From Pseudomonadota bacterium (lineage in GTDB: Bacteria; Pseudomonadota; Gammaproteobacteria; Steroidobacterales; Steroidobacteraceae), in contig JAEWLQ010000041.1 in the NCBI GenBank assembly GCA_023457495.1, positions 1 to 64,000 of the forward strand: a stretch of DNA of 64,000 nt, given 5' to 3'. Made by a program: the position numbers and the translations under genes. The stretch's first letter is position 1, and each line of letters opens with the position of its first letter. The notes under the pieces are model-generated. The model did no database searches. It was given only the letters and a program-made list of their open reading frames with translations, and was not told the DNA's origin. Shown here piece after piece: positions 36,979-47,719 of this stretch.

Positions 36979-37704
36979 TCAGGCGAGAGCGGGCGCGAGC
37001 AGCGCCGACTCCGCGGGCGCGTCGATGTTCACGACATACCGCGCGAAATTTCCCGGCAGCGCTTCCAGCACCGCCTCCTTGCCTTCGATGTCCGCCGCCG
37101 CGAGCACCGTGCGCAGGCGCTCGGGCGTGAGCGCCGCCAGCGCGCGCCCGGCCACGGGCGCGTAGGAAAGGTGCCAGGGCTCGGGACTCACGCCGCCCCG
37201 GTCGGTGGCATACGGACGAAAGAATCCGTATGCGTGCATGTGCTGGTCGAGCCAGGTAGTTAGTTTGGCGAACGGGCCGCCGGCGGCGTATTCGGCCGGC
37301 ACGACCTGCAGCCGATATCCCTTCGGCACCGCGCCGGCGTCCATCACGTCGACATCGGTGCCCCAGTGATGCCGGCTGGTCCCCGGCAACGCCGACCACC
37401 AGAGGATGGCCGCGACCCTTTCCGCGGGGGTGAGGGCCAGCGCATCGAGCGGCTTTCCGGCCCGATCCTGCATGGGCCGCTCGCCCCGGAATTTCCCGTT
37501 CCAGATGGCGAGCTGCCGGTCGAAATCGCGGAAACTCGAGAACGGCACCAGGTCGATTCCGTCCGCCGCCGCCGCCGCCCGCATGGCCAGCAGGGGCCCG
37601 ACGACCTCGTCATGCAGGGTACAGGGCGGCTCGGTTACCCCGACCACATGGTCGCGGGCGCGCCCAGTCACCTGATCTACCGTGAATTTCCGGTTGTCCG
37701 ACAC
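36979..37704 (-). CDS. M15-family D-alanyl-D-alanine carboxypeptidase
   Basis: A 241-aa VanY/DacB-like zinc peptidase trimming peptidoglycan stem peptides. Motifs: SRHHWGTDVDVMD (the family's SxHxxGxAxD, with His and Asp zinc ligands) and PEPWHLSYAP (catalytic Glu/Trp/His). I see no clear signal peptide, so export may be unusual or the start may be wrong. GTG 37704 is taken with GGGAT upstream; the frame is open to 37797. Divergent from the GGDEF-EAL gene. Confidence 0.83.
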   Translation of the reverse strand: MSDNRKFTVDQVTGRARDHVVGVTEPPCTLHDEVVGPLLAMRAAAAADGIDLVPFSSFRDFDRQLAIWNGKFRGERPMQDRAGKPLDALALTPAERVAAILWWSALPGTSRHHWGTDVDVMDAGAVPKGYRLQVVPAEYAAGGPFAKLTTWLDQHMHAYGFFRPYATDRGGVSPEPWHLSYAPVAGRALAALTPERLRTVLAAADIEGKEAVLEALPGNFARYVVNIDAPAESALLAPALA

Positions 37705-37874
37705 GATCCCATCGTACCCCAGCCGTCGTGGGGGTATGGCGGACAGGACTTTCTGCGGACCTAGTCGACATCGCCGTCGGGCCGTTCCCGGGCCCATATG
37801 GCCGGCCCCGGAATTGCACGAGTAATATTGCCGACGAATTGGAATTCCTGGGTGGGGACAGGTGTAAGGGGCAC

Positions 37875-40379
37875 GTGGCGACCGTCAGCTTCAAGAGCAA
37901 ATACATTGCGCTCGCTGTCATTTCGGCGGTCGCGGTCGCGCTTGCCGTGGGTATCGCACTCGTATTCGAGGGGCGCACGCACCAATCGGCGCTGATCGAA
38001 AAGGCAACGTCCGATTCGCGCGACCGGATCTTGGGCGAGCTGTCGCTGCGCGCGAACGAGCTCGGGCGCCACGTCGCCGGACGCATATCTCAGGACGTCC
38101 TGGTTGAAGATCGTGCCGGTCTCGCCGACGTGGTCGAAGATTTCAAACGCGACGACACGTTGCTGGGAATCGTGATCCGGAACGTGAGCGGCCGCGAGCT
38201 CTACGCCTGGCGTCGCGGCAATGCGGTGGAGTCTGGCGTTTTGACGCGCAGCGTCACGATTCCGGTGCGCGCGAGCGTCGAGACGATGCCGGGGATCGCG
38301 ACGCCCTCCACCGTCGGCGAAGTGGAGATCGAGGTCCGCTCGCTCGAAACCTCCCCGGAAACTTCCGCCGCCCTCGCCCTTTTCGATTCGACCCGCCGCG
38401 AGCAGGTCCGGGATTCGCTCTGGGTCGCGGGGAGCCTGGGCATGGTCATTCTCGGAATCGGCCTGACGCTCGCCTGGTGGGCCGGCCGGCGCATGAATCA
38501 ACCCATTTCGACGCTCATCAAGAGCGCCGATCGCATCGCACAAGGCGATTATTCGCGCCCTCTCGAAGTCGGCCGGCGGGACGAGCTCGGTGAGCTGCAG
38601 GCGGCGCTCGAGCGCATGCGCCAGAAGCTGCGCCAGACGACGATCAACAAGAATTACCTCACGAACGTGCTGGGCAGCATGACCGATGCCGTCTTCGTCA
38701 CGTCGCCGGATGGCGTGATCCGCATGGCGAATCACGCCGCCTGCAAACTACTCGCGTGGGGCGAGGCCGAGCTCGTCGGCCGTGGCATCGTGTCCATCTT
38801 CGACGAGCGCGAGCGCGACAACTTCGACCTGCTGCGCGCGTCGCACGAATCCCGCGAAACCGTGGTCAAGACGCGCCAGGGCCAGACCATCCCGGTCGCC
38901 ATCACCGGTTCACGGATCTCGACCGACGATCCGCAATACCAGGGCACGATCTTCGTCGTCCGCAACGTGACCGAGCGCAAGCGCGCCGAGCGGCGCATCC
39001 GTTATCTCGCGCGGTATGACGCCCTGACGAAGGTGCCGAACCGCATGCAGTTCCAGCACCTGCTGCAACAGGCCATCGCGCGCGCCGCGCGCAACAAGAC
39101 CAGCCTGGCGCTGCTGTACCTGGACATGGACCGCTTCAAGGAGATCAACGACACGTTCGGCCATGCGGCCGGCGATCGAACGCTCGAGATCCTGACGGAG
39201 CGTCTCACGCGCACGCTGCCGCCGGAAACCGTCATCGGCCGTCTCGCGGGTGACGAGTTCGCGATGTTCGCCGACGACCTCTCCGCCGATGCCGACAACC
39301 GCGGCACGGTCGCCCAGCTCGCGCGCGCGGTGCTGGCGGAAATCGGGCGCGCGTTCCAGCTCCAGGAGCACGAGGTTTTCCTCACGGCGAGCATCGGCAT
39401 CGCGTTCTGTCCGCGCGACGCCGAGAACGTCATCGACCTGATCCGCAACGCGGACGCCGCGATGTACCACTCCAAGCAGAACGGCGGAAACTCGTTCGCG
39501 TTCTATTCGCCGGAGATGAATGCCGCCGCGGTCGAGCGGCTGATGCTCAAGAGCAAGTTGCGCCGCTCGCTCGAGCGCGACGAGTTCCTGATGCATTACC
39601 AGCCCAAGGTCGATCTGCGCGACGGGCGCATCGTCGGCGCCGAGGCGCTGCTGCGCTGGCGCCTGCCGGGTCATGGCGACATTCCGCCGGGCCAGTTCAT
39701 TCCCCTCGCGGAAGAAACCAATCTCATCCTCGAAGTGGGCGAGTGGGTGCTGAACCGTGTGTGCCAGGACTACCGCGAGCTGCTGCAGTCCGTGAATTCG
39801 CCGGGACGCATTTCCCTCAATCTCTCGCTCAAGCAATTGCGCCAGGCGAGCTTCATCCTCAGGTTCCGCTCGGTGTTCCGCAAACACGGCGTGTCACCCA
39901 CGTGTTTCGAGCTCGAGATCACCGAAACCACCCTGATGGCCGACTCGAAGCGCACCTTGCACCTGCTCGACGAGCTGTACGCGATGGGACTTCATCTCTC
40001 CATCGACGATTTCGGCACGGGTTATTCATCGCTCTCGGCGCTGCAACAGTTCCCGATCGGCACCCTCAAGGTCGACCAATCGTTCGTGCGCGACGTCGAC
40101 GATGATGAAAGCGATGCGACGATCGTGCGCACCGTCATCGAAATGGGGCGCAGTCTCAAGATGAACGTGATCGCCGAGGGTGTCGAATCGCTCGGCCATC
40201 TCACGTTCCTGCGCCGCCACCACTGCGGCTTCGGTCAGGGAAGGCTGTTCGGCGAGCCGGTGACGCTGTCCGAGCTCAAGCTGCTGCTCGCGCGCCAGCA
40301 GGAAACGGGACCCGCGTTCGCCGGCCTCATCGCCCAGGCCGAGTCGGTCGACGCGATCGCGAAGCCGCGCGGCGCCTGA
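37875..40379 (+). CDS. membrane GGDEF-EAL protein with HAMP and PAS domains
   Basis: An 834-aa c-di-GMP turnover protein. Order: membrane segment (about 6-25), periplasmic sensor, membrane segment (about 180-200), HAMP (RMNQPISTLIKSADRIAQGDYSRPL), PAS (about 260-370), GGDEF domain, EAL domain. The GGDEF signature reads AGDEF (about residue 458), so cyclase activity is possible but uncertain. The EAL domain looks catalytic: EALLRWR, DDFGTGYSSLSAL, KVDQSFVRD and AEGVES. A phosphodiesterase role is more secure than cyclase. GTG start with AAGGGG upstream. The stop codon is the first TGA of an 8-bp tandem repeat. Confidence 0.92.
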   Translation: MATVSFKSKYIALAVISAVAVALAVGIALVFEGRTHQSALIEKATSDSRDRILGELSLRANELGRHVAGRISQDVLVEDRAGLADVVEDFKRDDTLLGIVIRNVSGRELYAWRRGNAVESGVLTRSVTIPVRASVETMPGIATPSTVGEVEIEVRSLETSPETSAALALFDSTRREQVRDSLWVAGSLGMVILGIGLTLAWWAGRRMNQPISTLIKSADRIAQGDYSRPLEVGRRDELGELQAALERMRQKLRQTTINKNYLTNVLGSMTDAVFVTSPDGVIRMANHAACKLLAWGEAELVGRGIVSIFDERERDNFDLLRASHESRETVVKTRQGQTIPVAITGSRISTDDPQYQGTIFVVRNVTERKRAERRIRYLARYDALTKVPNRMQFQHLLQQAIARAARNKTSLALLYLDMDRFKEINDTFGHAAGDRTLEILTERLTRTLPPETVIGRLAGDEFAMFADDLSADADNRGTVAQLARAVLAEIGRAFQLQEHEVFLTASIGIAFCPRDAENVIDLIRNADAAMYHSKQNGGNSFAFYSPEMNAAAVERLMLKSKLRRSLERDEFLMHYQPKVDLRDGRIVGAEALLRWRLPGHGDIPPGQFIPLAEETNLILEVGEWVLNRVCQDYRELLQSVNSPGRISLNLSLKQLRQASFILRFRSVFRKHGVSPTCFELEITETTLMADSKRTLHLLDELYAMGLHLSIDDFGTGYSSLSALQQFPIGTLKVDQSFVRDVDDDESDATIVRTVIEMGRSLKMNVIAEGVESLGHLTFLRRHHCGFGQGRLFGEPVTLSELKLLLARQQETGPAFAGLIAQAESVDAIAKPRGA

Positions 40380-40431
40380 GCGCCTGAGCGCCTGAGCGCC
40401 TGAGCGCCTGAGCGAATCCGCGCGAATCCGC
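40372..40431. repeat. tandem repeats: GCGCCTGA x5 then GCGAATCCGC x2
   Basis: Five perfect head-to-tail copies of an 8-bp unit (40372-40411), followed by two perfect copies of a 10-bp unit (40412-40431). The GGDEF-EAL stop codon is the TGA of the first copy, so copy-number changes would not alter the protein. It looks like slipped-strand expansion. Confidence 0.95.
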
Positions 40432-40444
40432 GCGGCTCCCAACG

Positions 40445-41050
40445 TCACTTCGAGCCGTCCAACCCCGTCTCGCATCGCGCACCCGTCGGCGCCAATCGAT
40501 CAAGCTTCTCGAACAGTTCCCCGATGCGGCGCGCGTTGGCCGCGCGGTCGTTGATGATCACCGAATTGGCCTGCGGCAGCGCCGCCAGGTGCGCCGCCTG
40601 CGGCATCAGCGGGCGCAGAACGGGAACGGAATGCGCCGCGCACAAGTTCTTCGCGGTGAGCAGCACGGTGACGAGCTCGTCGTCGCCGGCCTTGAATGCG
40701 AGGTCGTGGTACGTCTTGACGGGGATCTGGCGCGCGCCGGCGTCCGGCACGATCGTCACGAACCCTTTCTCGGGGATCGCGATGAACTGGTTCACGCGCA
40801 GGATCGCGAGCAGGCGGTCGTAATCGACACGCTCGACGTCGAGCCCGGTGAGCAGCACATCGGCTCGCACGCGTGGATCCACGACGAACTGACGCCCGGT
40901 CCGGCGCGCAACCCGGTCGATCAGTTCTTCGATCGGAATGGCCGATCCCGCCCTCGCCGCCGCAGCCGCCGGAGCCGACGGCTCCGCGCCGCGCGACGGG
41001 ATCGCGGCCGACAAGGGCAGGACGATTGCCAACACACAGATGAGTTTCAT
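40445..41050 (-). CDS. orphan secretin N-domain (GspD N0-N1-like) exported protein
   Basis: A 201-aa protein with signal peptide (about 1-22). Residues 38-110 look like the STN/N0 domain of secretins (PIEELIDRVARRTGRQFVVDP, then VNQFIAIPEKGFVTIVPD). Residues 115-185 look like an N1 domain (VLLTAKNLCAAHSVPVLRPL, LPQANSVIINDRAANARRIGELFEKLD). The outer-membrane pore domain is missing altogether. It ends cleanly with a short Cys-containing tail. Such a stand-alone module may serve type II secretion or pilus assembly, or be a fragment of gspD. GGGAGAAAAC before the ATG is a good ribosome-binding site. Confidence 0.75.
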   Translation of the reverse strand: MKLICVLAIVLPLSAAIPSRGAEPSAPAAAAARAGSAIPIEELIDRVARRTGRQFVVDPRVRADVLLTGLDVERVDYDRLLAILRVNQFIAIPEKGFVTIVPDAGARQIPVKTYHDLAFKAGDDELVTVLLTAKNLCAAHSVPVLRPLMPQAAHLAALPQANSVIINDRAANARRIGELFEKLDRLAPTGARCETGLDGSK

Positions 41051-41201
41051 GTTTTCTCCCAGCATTGATCGATCGATGGCGCAGCGCGCCGCCGCGCTCT
41101 CCAAACTACCGGCGGGACCGCGAACGGCATGCACCAGGGCGGCGTGCGTACGCAGGAGTGAACGTCGCCTCGAAGGCGAAGGGGTTAGCGACAGATCCGC
41201 G

Positions 41202-41861
41202 CTATTCGGGCAATGCGATCAGCAGGTGCCGCGCGGACGCGTAGCCTTCGGGGAAGACCCAGTCGTGTTCCGCGAGCAGCTGCTCGGCGTTCCCCCAGGG
41301 AGCGCCGTCGAGCAGCACTTCGCTGCCCGCCAGCTGGCCATCGAAGGCGCCCACGAACACGCGCAGCCAGTGCGCACCGGCCGGAACTTCGCGCGAGTAC
41401 AGCTCCGCCAGACGGTTGTGGAATCGGGGATACCCTTCGATGCCGACGTCCTCGCGAGTGGCAAGCGTGAGCAGAGGGCCCGAGCAGACGCGCCAGCCGT
41501 GCGCGGCGCCTTTCCAATCCTCCCACTCGACCTGCTCCGAGTCGCACTCGTGGGTCGTCAGCGCTTCCACGACGACGTGAAAGGATCCGATCAGAAACTT
41601 CTCGAAGGCATTCTGTTCGGCGCTCTCGAGTGAACCCCCGATGCCCGCGAACGAATCGAGCAGCTCACGCCCGTCCAGGCGCGGCGAAGCGATCGCGAAG
41701 TCGACCTGCACCTGGAACGTGCCGCTCACACCCTCGCGCGTGAATACCCGTGGCTCGATGACCAGCCCGTCAGAGAGGGCCAGAGCTTTCGCTTCCCGAC
41801 TGGCCGACAGGCCATGGGACGCGAAAGTCGTGCGTAGCATCTCGAGAATCCGTTCGCTCAT
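41202..41861 (-). CDS. DUF6348 family protein
   Basis: A 219-aa soluble protein. The block SFAGIGGSLESAEQNAFEKF and the pattern of acidic and aromatic residues around QVEWEDWKGAAHGWRV match what I know as DUF6348. Function unknown. ATG 41861 (MSERILEMLRTTFASHG) is preferred to an upstream frame from 41951, which overlaps the divergent ABC-F promoter. No partner gene is evident. Confidence 0.6.
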   Translation of the reverse strand: MSERILEMLRTTFASHGLSASREAKALALSDGLVIEPRVFTREGVSGTFQVQVDFAIASPRLDGRELLDSFAGIGGSLESAEQNAFEKFLIGSFHVVVEALTTHECDSEQVEWEDWKGAAHGWRVCSGPLLTLATREDVGIEGYPRFHNRLAELYSREVPAGAHWLRVFVGAFDGQLAGSEVLLDGAPWGNAEQLLAEHDWVFPEGYASARHLLIALPE

Positions 41862-41954
41862 GCCCGTTCCGCCCCCTTTTTGTCGATCCGTGCGCCTTCC
41901 CATGCAACCCGCCCGGCCGATCACTAGAATCGCGCGCGATGCTGGAATCATTCA

Positions 41955-43857
<1,903 letters not shown>

Positions 43858-43865
<8 letters not shown>

Positions 43866-45393
43866 AGAGCCGGACGACGTCGGGATAGATCCATCTCCTC
43901 CACCTCCGGAGCCGGTCCGCAAGCGGCGCTATGGCCGGTGGATCTTCCGCGGCTTCCTCGGGCTGTGGCTCGCGGTCGCGCTGTGGAACCTCTACAAGCC
44001 GCTGCCCGACGGCACGCGCGTGCGCGGTCCCATCGTCGAGACGCCGCTCGCCGAGGTGCGGTTCCTCAGCGACGTGACCGGTGCGGACGCGTTCGGCGCT
44101 CCGGTCGTACGCCAGCAGATCTTCGATCGCGTGTTCGCCATGATCGGCAACGCGCGCGAGTACGTCGTACTCGACTTCTTCCTGTTGAACGCGCAACGCG
44201 GGGCCAGCGCATCCGAGACGCCGCTTCGCCCGCTGTCCGGCGAGCTGCGTGACGCGCTGCTGGCGCGCAAGCGTGCCGTCCCGGAGCTCAAGGTGCTGAT
44301 CGTCACGGACCCGATCAACGACGTCTACGGCGCGTTGCCCGCGCGGGATTTCGCCGATCTGCGCGCCGCCGGGCTCGACGTGGTGCCGGTCGACCTCGAC
44401 GCCCTGCGCGATTCGAACCCTATCTACTCGGCGCTGTGGCGGATCACGATGAGCTGGTGGTCCGGCGACGGACGCGGTGAGCCCTGGCTGCCGAACCCGC
44501 TCGACGCCGGTCCCGACCGGGTGAGCTTCGGCGCCTGGGGCCGGCTGCTGAACTTCAAGGCCGACCATCGCAAGGTGATCGTCGCCGACGACGGGCGCGG
44601 TGGCATGGTCGGGATGGTGACGTCCGCCAATCCGCACGATGCCAGCAGCCTGCACACCAACGTCGCACTGCAGTTTTCCGGCCCCGCCCTCCAGCCGTTG
44701 CTCGAAAGCGAGCTCGCGCTCGCGCGCGAGTCCGGATGGCACGGGTGGTCGCCGCCGGCCCCGGCATCACCCGCGCCGGTCGCGCCCGAGGACGCCGCGC
44801 GCGTCCAGGTGCTCACCGAGAGCGAGATCCGTTCGGCGATCGTGCGCAATTTCTCGGGTGCGCGCGCCGGCGACGCCATCGACGTGGCGATGTTCTATCT
44901 ATCGGACCGGGAGATCATCGGATCGCTGCTCGACGCGGCGCGCCGCGGCGTGTCCGTGCGGGTGATCCTCGATCCCAACAAGGACGCGTTCGGCAGGACC
45001 AAGAACGGGATTCCGAACCGCTCGGTCGCCTCCGAGCTCGCGGCCGCCTCGAACGGCGCGATCAAGGTGCGCTGGTATCGCACGCATGGCGAGCAGTTCC
45101 ACGCCAAGCTGGTGGCCCTGCGCACCGCGAATGAATTCTGGTTCACGCTCGGCTCGGCGAATCTCACGCGGCGCAATCTCGCGGATTACAATCTCGAGGC
45201 GAACGTCGCGGTCAGCGTGCCGCTCAATGCGGAGATCGCGGCGAACGTGAGCGGCTGGTTCGAATCGCTGTGGAGCAACCTCGGCCCGCCAGCGCTCGAG
45301 TACACCGCGGAATTCGGCGCCTACGCCGATGCGTCGCAGGGCACGTACTGGCTCTATCGACTCATGGAGTCGACGGGCATGTCTACTTTCTGA
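43858..45393 (+). CDS. phospholipase D-family protein (cardiolipin synthase-like)
   Basis: A 511-aa membrane-anchored protein. One N-terminal membrane segment (WIFRGFLGLWLAVALWNLY) is followed by two PLD domains. The first HKD motif is complete (DHRKVIVADD, then SANPHDASS). The second reads HAKLVALR, so the Asp at H-x-K-x4-D is Arg, while the downstream GSANLTRRN is kept. Active or not, it resembles ClsC-like phosphatidyl transferases. The ATG overlaps the end of the ABC-F gene. The 3' end overlaps the convergent pqiC-like gene by 11 bases. Confidence 0.82.
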
Positions 45394-46048
45394 GGGCCTG
45401 ACCCGCGGCCTGCGCGGCCCGCGGTTCACCCGCCACGGCCTCGGCCGCCGCCTGCGCGACATCGTTGACGGCCGCCGTTGCCGCGGCTTCGAACGCCGCG
45501 ACCACCGGGCCCATGCGGTCTTCGGCCGCCCTCGCCGAGCCTTCCGCGGTGAAGCTTGCGAGCAGGGTGCGATCGCGGTGCCGTCCGAGCGTCGCATCCA
45601 GCGTCACGTACACCGTCGGCGGGCCATTGCCGGATGTGTAGTCGGCCTCGAATCGCCGCAGGGTGACGCGCAGGGTGTACTGCGGCGGATACGGCGCGCG
45701 GTCATCGAATACGTTGGAGAATCCCCCGCCTCTGCGCAGCGCGTCCAGCAGGAGGCTTTCCATCATGTCCGGCGCTGGCGCGGCCCACAGGCTCGCCGCG
45801 AATGAATCGAGGCGCTTCTCGCTGCGCAACAGCATGATGCGGTTGGAGTCGAGGCCGGGTCCCGGCTCCGGACGCAATACCAGCACGCTGCCCGCCGGCG
45901 ACTCCGACACATTCACCGCACCCGGCGCCAGACGCAGCACGTACGACTGCGGCGCCGGCAGCGTGGTCTCGAGCAGGCTTCCGCAACCGGCGAGCGTCGA
46001 CAGGACCGCGACTCCGGCCACGCTGAGGATGCGGCTCCGTGCATTCAT
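45383..46048 (-). CDS. ABC-type transport auxiliary lipoprotein, PqiC-like
   Basis: A 221-aa outer-membrane lipoprotein by its lipobox (LSTLAGCGS), of the PqiC/DUF330 type (YVLRLAP, SLWAAPAPDMMESLLLDALRRGG, YTLRVTLRRFEADY). It is the last gene of a lipid-transport operon with MCE, ATPase and permease. In this setting it probably forms the outer-membrane end of the system. The ATG overlaps the stop of the MCE gene by four bases. Confidence 0.85.
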   Translation of the reverse strand: MNARSRILSVAGVAVLSTLAGCGSLLETTLPAPQSYVLRLAPGAVNVSESPAGSVLVLRPEPGPGLDSNRIMLLRSEKRLDSFAASLWAAPAPDMMESLLLDALRRGGGFSNVFDDRAPYPPQYTLRVTLRRFEADYTSGNGPPTVYVTLDATLGRHRDRTLLASFTAEGSARAAEDRMGPVVAAFEAAATAAVNDVAQAAAEAVAGEPRAAQAAGQALRK

Positions 46049-46959
46049 CGAGGAATCTCCACACCGCGATAGCTGGGTTCGTACAGAAGCTGGGACGGAT
46101 CGGCCTTGAGGCTGCGTGACAGTTCGCGGAACTCCTGCGCGGCGACGCGACTGTCGCGCAGCAGGCGTTCCATCTCGGGGAGCCCGTCCCTCAGGAACGC
46201 ACCCAGGTCTTCGCGATGATCGGTCATCAGCCGGTCGAGATTCGCGGTGGTCTTGGCGAGATTGTCCGAGATTTCGCGCACGCGCTGCGAGGCCGCGGAC
46301 AGCTCGGGGCCCGAGGTGTTCAGCAGCTCGCGCGCGCTTACCGCGGCGGCGCGCACCTCCGCGACCGTGCTCTTGAGCTCGGCGACGACTTCACCCGCGT
46401 CGCTCATCGTCTTCGGCAGCGTGGCCGCGCTCTTTTCGATGTTGGCGAGCATTCTCGAAAAGGTGGCGACGTTCTCGTCCGAGAGCACCTGGGATGCCCG
46501 CCCGACCAGGTCGGGCAGGCTCGCGAGGAACAGGTCGAAGTTCGACTGGACCGAATCGATGACCGGAAAATGTTCACTCGGCACCGGGTCCATGCGGCGT
46601 TTCGCATCCGCGTTCGCCAGCAGGTCGATGTAGAGGAGCCCGGTCACTCCCTGCAGCGACAGTGATGCGAGCGTGTCTTTCGAGATGGGCGCCTGCGAAT
46701 CGATGTCGGCGATGACCTGCACGCGGTCCGCGGCGCGCCTGTCGATGCGGATGGCGACCACGCGGCCGACCTCGACGCCGAGGTATCGCACGGTGCTGCC
46801 GCGGTTCAGCCCCGAGACGCTGCCCGTGAAGTAGATTTCGAAACGATCGTAGTCGCGATTGTCGGCGCTGCCCGCGTACCAGTAGACGAACAGCGCCGCC
46901 ATCGTGGTGACCAGCAGCACGAACGCGCCGACGGCGGTGTAGTTAGCTTCACGCTCCAT
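46045..46959 (-). CDS. MCE/MlaD-family lipid-binding protein
   Basis: A 304-aa protein with one N-terminal membrane segment (VGAFVLLVTTMAALFVYWYAG). A single MCE domain (about 40-120; FTGSVSGLNRGSTVRYLGVEVG, LSLQGVTGLLYIDL) is followed by a long helical tail. The length is greater than E. coli MlaD (183) and resembles PqiB/Mce-type subunits with a helical needle. It probably binds phospholipid in the periplasm for the ABC pair encoded upstream. Confidence 0.88.
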   Translation of the reverse strand: MEREANYTAVGAFVLLVTTMAALFVYWYAGSADNRDYDRFEIYFTGSVSGLNRGSTVRYLGVEVGRVVAIRIDRRAADRVQVIADIDSQAPISKDTLASLSLQGVTGLLYIDLLANADAKRRMDPVPSEHFPVIDSVQSNFDLFLASLPDLVGRASQVLSDENVATFSRMLANIEKSAATLPKTMSDAGEVVAELKSTVAEVRAAAVSARELLNTSGPELSAASQRVREISDNLAKTTANLDRLMTDHREDLGAFLRDGLPEMERLLRDSRVAAQEFRELSRSLKADPSQLLYEPSYRGVEIPR

Positions 46960-47719
46960 GTGTCGAGGCTCCGAAGCGCAACGCGCGCTCCCCGTGGAAA
47001 TAGGCTTTTATCCACGGGTGGGGATTGTTGGCGATGTTTTCCAGGGTATCGCTGGTCATCCGGCGGTCGATGATCACCCCGACACGATTGCAGGTTCTGA
47101 AGATCGTGTCGAGGTCATGCGTGATCATGATCACGGTGAGCCCGAGCTGCGCCCTCAGATCCATCAGCAACTCGTCGAAAGCGGCCGCGCTGATGGGATC
47201 CAGGCCCGCCGTGGGCTCGTCGAGCATCAGCAGCGAGGGATCGAGCGAGAGGGCCCGGGCCAGCGCCGCGCGCTTGATCATGCCGCCCGAGAGCTGGGCG
47301 GGGTACTTGCCCGCCGCATCGTCCGGCAGTCCGACCAGGCGCACCTTGAGCATCGCGAGCTCGTCGAGTGCGCGCGGCGCGAGCTGCAGGTGCTCGATCA
47401 TCGGCAACTGCACGTTCTGCAGCACGGTGAGCGCGGTGAACAACGCGCCTTGCTGGAAAGTCACCCCGTACTGCGCCTTGATCTCGCGCAACTCGAGGTC
47501 GGTCATCTGCGTGATGTCACGGCCCGCCATCAGGACCTCGCCCCCCTGGGGGCGCTGCAGTCCGAGGATCGAGCGCAGCAGCACGGATTTGCCGGAACCA
47601 GACCCGCCGACGATCCCGAACACTTCGCCGCGCTCCACGGTCATGTCGAGACCGTCGTGCACGGTCTGCGATCCGAAGCGGTTCACGAGCCCGCGGACTT
47701 CGATGAGGGCGTCGCTCAT
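46949..47719 (-). CDS. MlaF-type ABC transporter ATP-binding protein
   Basis: A 256-aa ATPase. The motif LVNRFGSQTVHDGLD is specific to the MCE-transport class. Walker A GGSGSGKSVLL, signature LSGGMIKRAAL, Walker B LLMLDEPTAGLDP and switch THD are complete. It energises the MlaE-type permease in the same operon. It overlaps the permease gene by four bases and the MCE gene by eleven. Confidence 0.92.
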   Translation of the reverse strand: MSDALIEVRGLVNRFGSQTVHDGLDMTVERGEVFGIVGGSGSGKSVLLRSILGLQRPQGGEVLMAGRDITQMTDLELREIKAQYGVTFQQGALFTALTVLQNVQLPMIEHLQLAPRALDELAMLKVRLVGLPDDAAGKYPAQLSGGMIKRAALARALSLDPSLLMLDEPTAGLDPISAAAFDELLMDLRAQLGLTVIMITHDLDTIFRTCNRVGVIIDRRMTSDTLENIANNPHPWIKAYFHGERALRFGASTHGA

